Assembly (NCBI RefSeq): GCF_020639365.1
Contig: NZ_JAINUL010000001.1
Location: forward strand, 6,622,867-6,686,866
Length of the DNA stretch: 64,000 bases
Direction of reading: 5' to 3'
DNA from: Streptomyces flavotricini
GTDB taxonomy: Bacteria; Actinomycetota; Actinomycetes; Streptomycetales; Streptomycetaceae
Positions 1 through 9,325 of this stretch are shown one piece after another. A program made the position numbers and the translations under genes. Position 1 is the stretch's first letter, and every line of letters starts with the position of its first letter. The notes below the pieces were generated by a model that saw only the letters and a list, made by a program, of their open reading frames with translations, had not been told where the DNA came from and ran no database searches.

Positions 1-1135
1 GACGACGACCGCGGCGGTTTCCGCGGCGGCCGTGACGACCGTGGCGGCGACCGCCCGTCCTACCCCCGCCGCGACGACCGCGGTGAGCGTCCCTCCGGCG
101 GTGGCGGCGGCTTCCGCCGTGACGACCGCGGTGGCGACCGCCCCTCGTACCCCCGTCGCGACGACGACCGCGGTGGCTTCCGCGGCGGCCGTGACGACCG
201 TGGCGGCGACCGCCCGTCCTACCCCCGCCGTGACGACCGCGGTGAGCGTCCCTCCGGCGGTGGCGGCGGCTTCCGCCGTGACGACCGCGGTGGCGACCGC
301 CCGACCGGCGGCGGCTTCCGCGGCCGCGAGGACCGTCCGTCCTACCCGCGCCGTGACGACCGTGGCGGCGACCGCCCGTCCTACCCCCGCCGTGACGACC
401 GTGGTGAGCGTCCCTCCGGCGGTGGCGGCGGCTTCCGCCGTGACGACCGCGGTGGCGACCGTCCGTCGTACCCCCGTCGTGACGACGACCGCGGCGGGCG
501 CCCCTCGTACCCGCGTCGCGACGACGACCGCGGCGGTTTCCGCGGCGGCCGTGACGACCGTGGCGGCGACCGCCCGTCCTACCCCCGCCGCGACGACCGC
601 GGTGAGCGTCCCTCGTACCCGCGTCGCGACGACCGGCCTGCCGGTGGCGGTTTCCGCCGTGACGACCGGGGCGAGCGGCCTGCCGGTGGCGGCTTCCGCC
701 GCGATGACCGCGGTGGCGACCGTCCGTCGTACCCCCGTCGCGATGACGACCGCGGTGGCTTCCGCGGCGGCCGTGACGACCGTGGCGGCGACCGCCCGTC
801 CTACCCCCGCCGTGACGACCGCGGTGAGCGTCCCTCCGGCGGTGGCGGCGGCTTCCGCCGTGACGACCGCGGTGGCGACCGCCCCTCGTACCCCCGTCGT
901 GACGACGACCGCGGCGGGCGCCCCTCGTACCCGCGTCGCGACGACGACCGCGGTGGCGACCGCGGCGGTTTCCGCGGCGGCCGTGACGACCGTGGCGGCG
1001 ACCGCCCGTCCTACCCCCGCCGCGACGACCGCGGTGGCGACCGTGGCGGGTTCCGTGGCCGTGACGACCGCGGTGGCGACCGCGGTGGCGACCGTGGCGG
1101 CTACCGTGGCGGCCGCGACGACCGCGGCGGCGACC
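1..1135 (+). repeat. Degenerate in-frame coding repeats (Arg/Gly/Asp-rich)
   Basis: Units of roughly 27 to 100 bases recur with variation, for example gacgaccgtggcggcgaccg followed by the codons for RPSYPRR, then a Gly-rich GGGGGFRR block. Unit lengths are multiples of three, so the downstream frame is preserved. The repeats also keep an unrelated frame open at 32-1240, which is an artefact. Such arrays expand and contract by recombination, so the length probably differs between strains. Confidence 0.75.
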
Positions 1136-2094
1136 GTGACTACCGTGCGGACCGCGACCGGGACCCGGTCAAGCGCCTTCCGATCGACGAGGACGTCACC
1201 GGCCTCGAGATCGACGCCGACGTGCGCCAGGAACTCCTGAGCCTGCCCAAGGGCCTGGCCGAAGAGGTTTCCAAGAACCTCGTCATGGTGGCCCGGCTGA
1301 TCGACGAGGACCCCGAGCAGGCGTACGCGTACTCGCGGATCGCCCTGCGCCTGGCCTCCCGCGTCGCCGCCGTCCGCGAGGCCGCCGGCTTCGCCGCGTA
1401 CGCCACGCAGAAGTACAGCGAGGCGCTCGCGGAGTTCCGCGCCGCCAAGCGCATGACCGGCTCCGTCGAGCTGTGGCCCGTCATGGCCGACTGCGAGCGC
1501 GGCCTCGGCCGCCCCGAGCGCGCGCTGGCCATGGCCGGCGAGCCCGAGGTGCAGAAGCTGGACAAGGCCGGCCAGGTCGAGATGCGCCTGGTCGCCGCCG
1601 GTGCGCGCCGGGACATGGGGCAGCTGGACGCCGCCATCGTGACCCTGCAGAGCCCGGAGCTGGCCTCCAACTCCGTCCAGCCGTGGACCGCGCGTCTGCG
1701 GTACGCCTACGCGGACGCCCTGCTGGCGGCCGGCCGTGAGGACGAGGCGCGCGAGTGGTTCGCCAAGACGGTCGAGGCGGACAAGGACGGGGCGATGGAC
1801 GCCTCCGACCGGCTCGCCGAGCTGGACGGCGTCGAGTTCGTCGACGCGCTCGGCGGCGATGAGCCGGACGAGATCGACGAGATCGACGACGAGGACGACG
1901 AGGACGACGAGCAGGACTCCGCTGAGGTGGCCGCCGCCGAGCGCGCCTCCGACCAGGCCGAGTACTACGACGAGGACGACGAGGAGTACGAGCCTCTGGA
2001 GCGGTCCGCCGAGGCGGACGCCGACGTCGACCTCACCGACGAGATCGTCGTCGTCGAGGACGAGGACGACGCGCAGGCCCGCGACAAGGCCTGA
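1..2094 (+). CDS. RGG/RDD-repeat protein with TPR-like helical region and acidic tail (5' truncated)
   Basis: The open frame runs in from the left edge, so the true start lies outside the window. The first ~390 residues are low-complexity, built from Arg-Asp-Asp-Arg-Gly-Gly, RPSYPRR and GGGGGFRR modules. Residues encoded from about 1180 to 1850 form a helical, alanine-rich segment with TPR character (for example AYAYSRIALRLASRVAAVRE and EALAEFRAAKRM). The end, from about 1855, is an acidic tail of DEDD runs. A GTG at 1222 lies inside this frame but is not a credible start because the upstream repeats share the frame without a stop. A strong hairpin follows the stop. RGG-type tails in other proteins bind RNA; here that is inference. 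The function is not known to me, but a scaffold or RNA-associated role is plausible. Confidence 0.8.
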   Translation, partial: DDDRGGFRGGRDDRGGDRPSYPRRDDRGERPSGGGGGFRRDDRGGDRPSYPRRDDDRGGFRGGRDDRGGDRPSYPRRDDRGERPSGGGGGFRRDDRGGDRPTGGGFRGREDRPSYPRRDDRGGDRPSYPRRDDRGERPSGGGGGFRRDDRGGDRPSYPRRDDDRGGRPSYPRRDDDRGGFRGGRDDRGGDRPSYPRRDDRGERPSYPRRDDRPAGGGFRRDDRGERPAGGGFRRDDRGGDRPSYPRRDDDRGGFRGGRDDRGGDRPSYPRRDDRGERPSGGGGGFRRDDRGGDRPSYPRRDDDRGGRPSYPRRDDDRGGDRGGFRGGRDDRGGDRPSYPRRDDRGGDRGGFRGRDDRGGDRGGDRGGYRGGRDDRGGDRDYRADRDRDPVKRLPIDEDVTGLEIDADVRQELLSLPKGLAEEVSKNLVMVARLIDEDPEQAYAYSRIALRLASRVAAVREAAGFAAYATQKYSEALAEFRAAKRMTGSVELWPVMADCERGLGRPERALAMAGEPEVQKLDKAGQVEMRLVAAGARRDMGQLDAAIVTLQSPELASNSVQPWTARLRYAYADALLAAGREDEAREWFAKTVEADKDGAMDASDRLAELDGVEFVDALGGDEPDEIDEIDDEDDEDDEQDSAEVAAAERASDQAEYYDEDDEEYEPLERSAEADADVDLTDEIVVVEDEDDAQARDKA

Positions 2095-2113
2095 GCGCTG
2101 AACCGGCTCTCAT

Positions 2114-2153
2114 GAGAAAGGGCGGTACCCCGGCCGGGGTACCGCCCTTTCTC
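2114..2153. terminator. Bidirectional hairpin terminator
   Basis: A perfect 18-bp inverted repeat (gagaaagggcggtacccc and its complement) surrounds a ggcc loop. It lies between the convergent stops at 2094 and 2187 and ends in a ctttctc stretch. Confidence 0.85.
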
Positions 2154-2186
2154 GTGTCCGCGATCGGCCCGGCCCGGCCGATCGCG

Positions 2187-3458
2187 TCAGTCGAGGCTGC
2201 GCAGGACCAGGCCCGTGGCCGGCTTCGGGCCGAAGGACGTGGACTTGCGGGGCATCGTGACGCCCTGGCGGGCCAGGTTCCGGACGACTTCCTCCCGTAC
2301 GGGGTGCAGCAGGACCGCCGTGCCGCCGTGCCGCTCCGCCATGGCGACGGTGGCCGCCGCGTCGTGGATGTACGTGATCTGGTCCGGGGTGTCCGGGATC
2401 TGCCACAGGGCGTCCAGCAGCGTCGCGTGCAGCACCGTCGCGTCCAGCCGGCGCCAGGCCTCGGGGCGGTCGTGCCGTACGGTGCGCTCCAGGAGGTCCA
2501 GGTCCGGGTCGGTGACCAGGTGGAAAGTGCCGTCGCCGGCCAGGAGGAAGGCGTTGCCGCGCTCCGCGGCGTCGCCGAGCGCCTCCAGGGCGAGCGGCAG
2601 CGGGCCGTCGACCGGGCGGACCAGGAAGTGGCCCGTCACGGCGGCCAGGGCGTCCGCGACCGGGAGGCGGCGCAGCATCCGGTGGATGGCGCGGACCTGG
2701 AGGGGGTAGCGGGCGGTGTCGACGAGGAGGACCAGGCCGAAGTCCCAGTCGGTGGGGGACTGGTGTTCCTCCTGGAGGCGCAGGTACGTCGCCCAGCGGT
2801 GGTGGCCGTCGGCGATGAGGGCCTGGCGGTGGCCGAGGTCGGCGGTGACGGCGGCCAGGTCCGCGGGGTCGGTGATGGCCCACAGCCGGTGCCGGAAGCC
2901 GTCCTCGGTGGTGGTGGCCAGCAGGGGCGGGCGGGCGGCGGTCCGCTCGACGACCGCCGTCGCGCCGGCCGCGGGGTCGCCGCCGAGGTAGGTGAGCAGG
3001 AGGGGCTCCAGATTGGCCGAAGCGGCCCGCATCAGGCCGGCCCGGTCGGTGACCACGTCGGGCATGACGTCCTCGTGCGGGAGGACGATGCCGGCGTCGG
3101 GCTTCGAGAGGGCCAGGGCGCCGATCAGGCCGCGCTGGAGCACGCCGCCCTTGCGCTGCTCGTAGACGTACAGCGCGGGCTCGGGGTCGGCGCTGAGGAC
3201 GCCCTTGGAGAGCCAGTCGCGCAGGGTGTGCGCGGCCTGTTCGTTGCGCTCGGCGGGGGTGCCGGCCTGCGGGAGGATCAGGCGGACGATGTTGTGCGGG
3301 TCGGCGGACTCCAGGTGGTCGACGCCGTCGGGCCGCACGACCACGTCGTACGGCGGTGAGGTGACGGCGGCCAGGCTGCCGACACGCTCCGGGACGTAGC
3401 GCAGTCCATGGAAAGGGATCAGGCGCAGCCCGTCGTCCGCGGTACCAGATGTGGTCAT
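2187..3458 (-). CDS. DUF1015 family protein
   Basis: About 423 residues. The hallmark DGHHRWATYL motif sits near residue 217, and the N-terminal LIPFHGLRYVPERVG and TSPPYDVV segments are typical of DUF1015 proteins, which are about 400 residues long. The ATG at 3458 is preferred over an upstream start at 3515 because the family similarity begins with LRLIPFHGL. The biochemical role of the family is not established. It is divergent from the HAD phosphatase with about 140 bases between the two starts, so the two may share a promoter region. It converges with the TPR gene on a shared terminator. Confidence 0.85.
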   Translation of the reverse strand: MTTSGTADDGLRLIPFHGLRYVPERVGSLAAVTSPPYDVVVRPDGVDHLESADPHNIVRLILPQAGTPAERNEQAAHTLRDWLSKGVLSADPEPALYVYEQRKGGVLQRGLIGALALSKPDAGIVLPHEDVMPDVVTDRAGLMRAASANLEPLLLTYLGGDPAAGATAVVERTAARPPLLATTTEDGFRHRLWAITDPADLAAVTADLGHRQALIADGHHRWATYLRLQEEHQSPTDWDFGLVLLVDTARYPLQVRAIHRMLRRLPVADALAAVTGHFLVRPVDGPLPLALEALGDAAERGNAFLLAGDGTFHLVTDPDLDLLERTVRHDRPEAWRRLDATVLHATLLDALWQIPDTPDQITYIHDAAATVAMAERHGGTAVLLHPVREEVVRNLARQGVTMPRKSTSFGPKPATGLVLRSLD

Positions 3459-3598
3459 TGGTGCATGGTAAGACGCGTCTCGCGATGCGGGATGATCGGG
3501 TGAGGAAGACCGCAAGTCGCATGCGTTCGGTATCGGTCACGGGCGGACGGATGCGACGGACGGACCGTCGAGGATCGAGCGGACAGGGAGCCGACAGG

Positions 3599-4639
3599 AT
3601 GACCCGGCAGAGCAGGACGAGTCCGGCGGGCAGCGAGCGCAGCCTGCACCAGGCGTACGACACGGCCCTGCTGGACCTGGACGGCGTGGTGTACGCGGGC
3701 GGCGAGGCGATCGGGCACGCCGCGGAGTCCCTGGCCGCGGCCCGGGCCGACGGGATGCACCTCGCGTACGTCACGAACAACGCGCTGCGGACACCGGAGG
3801 CGGTCGCCGAGCACCTGGGCGAGCTGGGGATCCCCACCGAGGCCGGCGAGGTGATCACCTCGGCGCAGGCGGTGGCCCGGCTGATCTCTGAGCAGGTGGC
3901 GCCGGGGTCGAAGGTGCTGGTGATCGGCGGGGAGGGGCTGCGGGTCGCGCTGCGCGAGCGGGGGCTCGTACCGGTGGAGTCCGCCGACGAGGAGGGTCTC
4001 GCGGCGGTCGTCCAGGGGTACGGGGGCCCGGATCTGCCGTGGTCGCGGTTCGCGGAAGCCTCGTACGCGATCCACCGGGGGGTGCCGTGGTTCGCGTCGA
4101 ACACCGATCTGACGATCCCCGGGGCGCGGGGAATCGGGCCGGGCAACGGGGCCGCGGTGGAGGTCGTACGGATCGCCACGGGCGCGGAGCCGCAGGTGGC
4201 GGGGAAGCCGCTGCCCCCGATGCACCGGGAGACGGTGCTGCGGACCGGGGCGGAGCGGCCGCTCGTCGTCGGGGACCGGCTGGACACGGACATCGAGGGC
4301 GCGTTCAACGGGGACGTGGACTCGCTGCTGGTGCTGACCGGGGTGACGGACGGGGCGCAGCTGCTGCGGGCCGAGCCGGCGCACCGGCCGACCTACGTGG
4401 ACCGGGACCTGCGCGGGCTGCTGACGGGGCAGCCGGAGGTCGTGGCGTCGGGGGAGGGCTTCCGGTGCGGGGGCTGGACCGCGGTGGCGGCGGCGGGCGT
4501 ACTGGAACTGCGGGGCGAGGGCGATCCGAACGGCTGCGTCGACGCGTTGCGGGCGCTGTGCGCGGCCGCGTGGACGCAGGCCGGGGACGGCTCGTGCACG
4601 CTGGACGCGGGGAAGGCGCTGGCCCGGATCGGGCTGTAG
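3599..4639 (+). CDS. HAD superfamily IIA (NagD-like) sugar/nucleotide phosphatase
   Basis: 346 residues. The nucleophile motif LLDLDGVVYAGG is near residue 25, the TNN motif follows at YVTNNALRTP, and the late acidic motif is GDRLDTDIEGA. These are the catalytic loops of HAD phosphatases with a type IIA cap, as in NagD or p-nitrophenyl phosphatase. The ATG at 3599 has a gggag ribosome site about nine bases upstream; longer in-frame starts add Arg-rich residues unlike the family. A C-terminal extension of about 90 residues follows the HAD fold. The substrate cannot be read from sequence; phosphoglycolate or sugar phosphates are common in this group. Confidence 0.9.
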   Translation: MTRQSRTSPAGSERSLHQAYDTALLDLDGVVYAGGEAIGHAAESLAAARADGMHLAYVTNNALRTPEAVAEHLGELGIPTEAGEVITSAQAVARLISEQVAPGSKVLVIGGEGLRVALRERGLVPVESADEEGLAAVVQGYGGPDLPWSRFAEASYAIHRGVPWFASNTDLTIPGARGIGPGNGAAVEVVRIATGAEPQVAGKPLPPMHRETVLRTGAERPLVVGDRLDTDIEGAFNGDVDSLLVLTGVTDGAQLLRAEPAHRPTYVDRDLRGLLTGQPEVVASGEGFRCGGWTAVAAAGVLELRGEGDPNGCVDALRALCAAAWTQAGDGSCTLDAGKALARIGL

Positions 4640-4663
4640 GGGGTCTTCGCCACACAGCGCCGT

Positions 4664-4691
4664 CCGCCCGGAGAGCGGCCGTGCCGGGCGG
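4664..4691 (+). terminator. Weak GC hairpin after HAD gene
   Basis: ccgcccgg and ccgggcgg flank a 12-base loop 25 bases after the HAD stop. There is no T-tract, so the call is tentative. Confidence 0.3.
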
Positions 4692-4817
4692 CGCGGGGAG
4701 GGTCGTTCGCGGGTCCTCCCCGCGCCGACCCGACCCGGGCCCCCCGCCGCGGCCGCGCCCGGGACGCCGTCGTGCGTGGTTCGAGGGGATCCCCGGATCC
4801 TCAGGGCCAGTTCGGGC

Positions 4818-4836
4818 GCAGGGTAGGCTAACCTAA
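4818..4836 (+). promoter_or_regulatory. Iron box (DmdR/DtxR-type operator) overlapping the siderophore operon promoter
   Basis: The sequence matches the actinobacterial iron-box consensus TTAGGTTAGGCTAACCTAA at 16 of 19 positions, including an unbroken ggctaacctaa. The consensus is established knowledge for DmdR1/DtxR repressors, which bind when Fe(II) is plentiful. The box ends six bases before the GTG start of the first permease gene. A TANNNT-type -10 (taacct at 4829-4834) lies within it, so a leaderless transcript starting at or near the GTG is likely. Confidence 0.8.
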
Positions 4837-4841
4837 CTTTC

Positions 4842-5888
4842 GTGTTGGTCGAGAGTCCCCCTGAACAGAGCGCGGCGCCGGTCGCCGCCATCCGCCCGCG
4901 GCACGCCGCGCGCGCCGCCGGTCTGCTCGGCGCCCTCGCGGTGCTGGCCCTGATCGCGGTGGCGAGCATCGCCGTGGGCGCCAAGCAGATGCCCCTCGAC
5001 CAGGTCTGGCACGGCCTGTTCCACTACGCGGGGACGCCCTCCGACGTGGTGGTGCGCGATCTGCGGGTACCGCGCACCCTCCTCGGGCTGATGGTCGGGC
5101 TCGGCCTCGGCCTCTCCGGCGCCGTGATGCAGGCGCTGACCCGCAATCCGCTGGCCGAGCCCGGCATCCTCGGCGTCAACGCGGGCGCCGCGGCCGCCGT
5201 GGTCTCGGCGATCACCTTCCTCGGTGCCTCCACGCTCAGCGAGTTCGTCTGGTGGGCCTTCCTCGGCGCCGCCGTCGTCTCCGTCGTGGTCTACGTACTC
5301 GGCGGCAGCCGCGGCGCGACGCCGGTGCGGCTCGCCCTCGCCGGTACGGCGGCCAGCGCGGCCCTGGTCGGCTACATCAACGCCGTGCAGCTGATGGACA
5401 GCAAGGCGCTGGACAAGCTGCGCTTTTGGACCGTGGGCTCCCTGGCCTCCGCGAACATGGACACCGTCCGGCAGGTCGCTCCGTTCCTGCTGGTGGGCGC
5501 GGTGATCGCGCTCAGCCTGGGCAGGCCGCTCAACGCGATGGCCATGGGCGACGACACCGCGCGGGCCCTCGGCGCGCACCTGACGCGGACCCGTATCGGC
5601 GCGATGGTGGCCATCACGCTGCTGTGCGGGGCGGCGACCGCAGCCTGCGGGCCGATCGTCTTCATCGGGCTGATGATCCCGCACCTGGTGCGGATCATCA
5701 CCGGTCCCGACATGCGGTGGGTCCTCGCCTACTCGGCGGTCCTCTCCCCGGTGCTGCTGCTGGGCGCGGACGTCATCGGCCGGGTCGTCACCCGGCCCGC
5801 CGAGCTCCAGGTCGGCATCGTCACCGCGCTGATCGGCGGACCCGTCTTCATCCACCTCGTCCGGCGCAAGAGGATGGCCCAGCTGTGA
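4842..5888 (+). CDS. Iron-siderophore ABC transporter permease (FecCD family), subunit 1
   Basis: 348 residues and about nine to ten hydrophobic segments. FecCD features include LRVPRTLLGLMVGLGLGLSG, the QALTRNPLAEPGILGVNAGA motif and GPIVFIGLMIPHLVR near the C-terminus. The product is an inner-membrane half of a ferric-siderophore importer. The GTG at 4842 has no ribosome site because the iron box sits immediately upstream; leaderless translation explains this. The stop overlaps the next start (GTGA), so the three genes form one operon. No substrate-binding lipoprotein gene is nearby, so a binding protein must be encoded elsewhere. Confidence 0.92.
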   Translation: MLVESPPEQSAAPVAAIRPRHAARAAGLLGALAVLALIAVASIAVGAKQMPLDQVWHGLFHYAGTPSDVVVRDLRVPRTLLGLMVGLGLGLSGAVMQALTRNPLAEPGILGVNAGAAAAVVSAITFLGASTLSEFVWWAFLGAAVVSVVVYVLGGSRGATPVRLALAGTAASAALVGYINAVQLMDSKALDKLRFWTVGSLASANMDTVRQVAPFLLVGAVIALSLGRPLNAMAMGDDTARALGAHLTRTRIGAMVAITLLCGAATAACGPIVFIGLMIPHLVRIITGPDMRWVLAYSAVLSPVLLLGADVIGRVVTRPAELQVGIVTALIGGPVFIHLVRRKRMAQL

Positions 5889-6946
5889 CCGTCGACCTTC
5901 GGGCGGACAAGCCCGGATCCCGTGCCCTGCGCGGCCCCGGCGGGCTGTCCCTGCGGATGGAGCCGCGTGCGCTGGCGGTCGGGCTGCTGCTCACCGCTGC
6001 GGCGCTGGCCATGGCCGTCGTCCTCATCGGCACCGGCGACTTCGAGATCGCGCCGTGGGACGTCGTGCAGACCCTGCTCGGCAACGGCTCCCCGGCGAAC
6101 GACTTCATCGTCAACGACCTGCGGCTGCCGCGGGTGCTGGTCGCCGTGTTGGTGGGCGCCGCGCTCGGCATGGCCGGCGCCGTCTTCCAGTCCGTCTCCC
6201 GCAATCCGCTCGGCTCCCCGGACCTGCTCGGATTCAGCTACGGCTCGGCGGTCGGCGCGCTCACCGTGATCGTCCTGTTCAAGGGCGGCGCGACGGCGGT
6301 CGCCGCGGGCGCGCTCGTGGGCGGCCTGCTCGCGGGCGCCCTCGTCTACCTGCTGTCGTACCGGCGCGGCATCCACGGCTACCGGCTGGTGCTGGTCGGC
6401 ATCGGCACCTCCGCGATGCTCGTCGCCGTCATCAACTACCTGCTGACCAAGGCCCAGCTCGTCGAGGCCACCCGCGCGATGGTCTGGCTGACCGGCTCGC
6501 TCGCCGGCCGGGACTGGAGCCAGGTCTGGCCCCTGCTGGCGACCTGCGCGGTGCTGTTCCCGCTGGTCCTCGGACAGGGCCGGGCCCTGCGGATGATGGA
6601 GATGGGCGACGACGCCGCGTACGCCCTCGGGGTGCGGGTGGAACGTACGCGGATGCTGCTGATGCTGGCGGCGGTCCTGCTGACCACCGCGGCCGCCGCG
6701 GCCGCCGGCCCCATCTCCTTCGTCGCCCTGGCCGCGCCCCAGCTGGCCCGGCGCCTGACCCGCTCGCCCGGGTCGAACCTGCTCACCGGCGCGCTGATGG
6801 GATCCGTCCTGCTGCTCGTGTCCGACTGGGCCTCGCAGCGCGCCTTCGGCGCCGACCAGCTGCCGGTGGGCGTGGTGACCGGGCTGGTCGGCGGCGTCTA
6901 CCTGCTCTGGCTGCTCGTCACCGAGCGCAAGGCGGGACGTATATGA
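5885..6946 (+). CDS. Iron-siderophore ABC transporter permease (FecCD family), subunit 2
   Basis: 353 residues, multi-spanning. It carries the same family signatures as subunit 1: LRLPRVLVAVLVGAALGMAG, SVSRNPLGSPDLLGFSYGSA and GPISFVALAAPQLARRL. It is expected to pair with subunit 1 as a heterodimeric membrane channel. The GTG at 5885 overlaps the upstream TGA by four bases, a classic translational-coupling arrangement; earlier in-frame starts would run deep through the first permease gene. The stop overlaps the ATPase start as ATGA. Confidence 0.92.
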   Translation: MTVDLRADKPGSRALRGPGGLSLRMEPRALAVGLLLTAAALAMAVVLIGTGDFEIAPWDVVQTLLGNGSPANDFIVNDLRLPRVLVAVLVGAALGMAGAVFQSVSRNPLGSPDLLGFSYGSAVGALTVIVLFKGGATAVAAGALVGGLLAGALVYLLSYRRGIHGYRLVLVGIGTSAMLVAVINYLLTKAQLVEATRAMVWLTGSLAGRDWSQVWPLLATCAVLFPLVLGQGRALRMMEMGDDAAYALGVRVERTRMLLMLAAVLLTTAAAAAAGPISFVALAAPQLARRLTRSPGSNLLTGALMGSVLLLVSDWASQRAFGADQLPVGVVTGLVGGVYLLWLLVTERKAGRI

Positions 6947-7806
6947 GCACGGACACGAGCAACTCAAGGAGTACGCAGGTGCAGCGGCTGACCGCGCAGA
7001 ACGTGACCCTCGGCTACGAGCAGCGGGTCATCGCCGAGAACCTGTCGGTGGAGATCCCGGACCACTCGTTCACGGTGATCGTCGGGCCCAACGCGTGCGG
7101 GAAGTCCACGCTGCTGCGCGCCCTGTCGCGGATGCTGAAGCCGTCCGCGGGGCAGGTGCTGCTGGACGGGCACGCCATCGGGTCGATGCCGGCCAAGAAG
7201 GTCGCCAAGACGCTGGGGCTGCTGCCGCAGTCCTCGATCGCGCCGGACGGGATCACGGTCGCCGACCTGGTCTCCCGCGGCCGGTACCCGCACCAGGGGC
7301 TGCTGAGGCAGTGGTCGGCGGAGGACGAGCGGATCGTCCTGGAGTCGATGGCCTCGACCGGGGTCGCCGAGCTCGCTGACCGCTCGGTGGACGAGCTGTC
7401 GGGCGGGCAGCGCCAGCGGGTGTGGATCGCGATGGCGCTGGCGCAGCAGACGCCGCTGCTGCTGCTGGACGAGCCGACCACGTACCTGGACATCCAGCAC
7501 CAGATCGACGTGCTCGACCTGTGCGCCGAGCTGCACGAGGAGCAGGGGCGGACCCTGGTGGCCGTGCTGCACGACCTCAACCACGCGGCCCGCTACGCCA
7601 CGCACCTGATCGCGATGCGCGGCGGCGAGGTCGTGGCGGAGGGGCCGCCGGCCGAGGTGGTCACGGCGGAGCTGGTGGAGAAGGTCTTCGGCCTGCGCTG
7701 CCAGATCATCGACGACCCGGAGACGGGCACCCCGCTGGTGATCCCGGCCGCGCGCAAGCCGAAGCCGTCGGCCGGGCTGCTGACGGGGACTACAGCAGGC
7801 TCTTGA
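6943..7806 (+). CDS. Iron-siderophore ABC transporter ATP-binding protein (FepC/FhuC type)
   Basis: 287 residues. Walker A is GPNACGKST (note Cys where Gly or Ser is usual), the Q-loop is LLPQSS, the ABC signature is LSGGQRQR, Walker B is LLLLDEPTTYLDI and the H-loop is VLHDLNHAARYA. The LDIQHQ segment after Walker B is characteristic of siderophore/cobalamin importers. The ATG at 6943 overlaps the preceding stop by four bases. The gene ends 17 bases inside the convergent SCP2 gene. Together with the two permeases it would energise ferric-siderophore uptake under iron-box control. Confidence 0.93.
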   Translation: MSTDTSNSRSTQVQRLTAQNVTLGYEQRVIAENLSVEIPDHSFTVIVGPNACGKSTLLRALSRMLKPSAGQVLLDGHAIGSMPAKKVAKTLGLLPQSSIAPDGITVADLVSRGRYPHQGLLRQWSAEDERIVLESMASTGVAELADRSVDELSGGQRQRVWIAMALAQQTPLLLLDEPTTYLDIQHQIDVLDLCAELHEEQGRTLVAVLHDLNHAARYATHLIAMRGGEVVAEGPPAEVVTAELVEKVFGLRCQIIDDPETGTPLVIPAARKPKPSAGLLTGTTAGS

Positions 7807-8137
7807 GGCGGAGCAGGTCGCGGAAGCCGGCCTCCAGGCGGACCCGGCCGGAGGCCCAGGCCTTGGCGAACTTGAGCTCGCCCGCGACCATCGCCACCAG
7901 GTCGTCGCCCGTCATCGCGAGCCGGATCTCGGCCTTCGCGGCGGGCGGGCCGGGGGAGACCGCGTCCACCCGGATCCGGCCGTCTTCGAGGCGGCCGGTG
8001 AAGGTCCGGTCGAGGTCGGTGATGTGACAGCTCAGGGAGCGGTCCATCGCGGCGGCGCCGCGCACGCCGCCGTCGGCCCGTGCGAGGTTGCCGGAGAGTC
8101 TGTCGAGTGCGGCTCGGCACTCATCGATCGTAGCCAT
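7790..8137 (-). CDS. SCP2-like sterol carrier domain protein
   Basis: 115 residues, matching a stand-alone SCP2 fold: MATIDECRAALDRL at the start, then SLSCHITDLDRTFTGRLEDG, and a terminal segment with KAEIRLAMTGDDLVAMVAGE and KAWASGRVRLEAGFRDLLRL. Such domains bind hydrophobic ligands, but the ligand here is unknown. The start at 8137 is chosen because the fold begins there; upstream codons are proline/arginine-rich and look non-coding. The 3' end overlaps the ABC ATPase gene tail to tail. Confidence 0.82.
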   Translation of the reverse strand: MATIDECRAALDRLSGNLARADGGVRGAAAMDRSLSCHITDLDRTFTGRLEDGRIRVDAVSPGPPAAKAEIRLAMTGDDLVAMVAGELKFAKAWASGRVRLEAGFRDLLRLKSLL

Positions 8138-8202
8138 CGTGATCTCGACCGTACCGCAGAGCCGTGCGTGGCCGCCCGGGTGCTTCGGGGTAGCGTCGGG
8201 GC

Positions 8203-8502
8203 ATGACCGACGACATGGCCGAGGTACCGCAGGCGGGGGACGCGGCGGACGTACCGCGCGCGGCGGAGGCGGCGGACGCACCGGAGGCCTGCGGGGAGGC
8301 GGCGCCCGAGCCCCTGGGCCTCGTCCGTACGCCCACCGGCCACGCCGGAGTGGACGCGCACCTGGAGCGGCTGGCCGACGCCGACCGCCTCACGGCGGAC
8401 GGACACGTCGCGGTGTACGAGGATGTGCACAGGGGGTTGCGTGACGCGCTGACCGCGCTGGACGCACCGCCCGTCCCCGGACCGTACGAAAACAGGAGCT
8501 GA
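8203..8502 (+). CDS. Small hypothetical protein upstream of tlyA
   Basis: 99 residues. The first 40 are Ala/Glu/Asp-rich and the remainder is a short helical segment with GHAGVDAHLERLADADRLTA and VHRGLRDALTAL. No known domain is recognised. It is seven bases from the tlyA start, whose ribosome site (aggag) lies inside its last codons, so it is probably co-transcribed with tlyA, NAD kinase and possibly recN. Codon use, with G or C at most third positions, supports a real gene. Confidence 0.7.
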   Translation: MTDDMAEVPQAGDAADVPRAAEAADAPEACGEAAPEPLGLVRTPTGHAGVDAHLERLADADRLTADGHVAVYEDVHRGLRDALTALDAPPVPGPYENRS

Positions 8503-8509
8503 ACCGAAC

Positions 8510-9321
<812 letters not shown>

Positions 9322-9325
<4 letters not shown>

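Noticed and set aside
1..1135. CRISPR array
   Set aside because: The repeats are multiples of three, vary in length and encode a consistent protein; no repeat-spacer regularity exists.
32..1240. 402-residue forward frame of Ala/Thr/Val repeats
   Set aside because: It is an out-of-frame reading of the RGG repeat gene; the correct frame runs through the whole repeat into the TPR domain without a stop.
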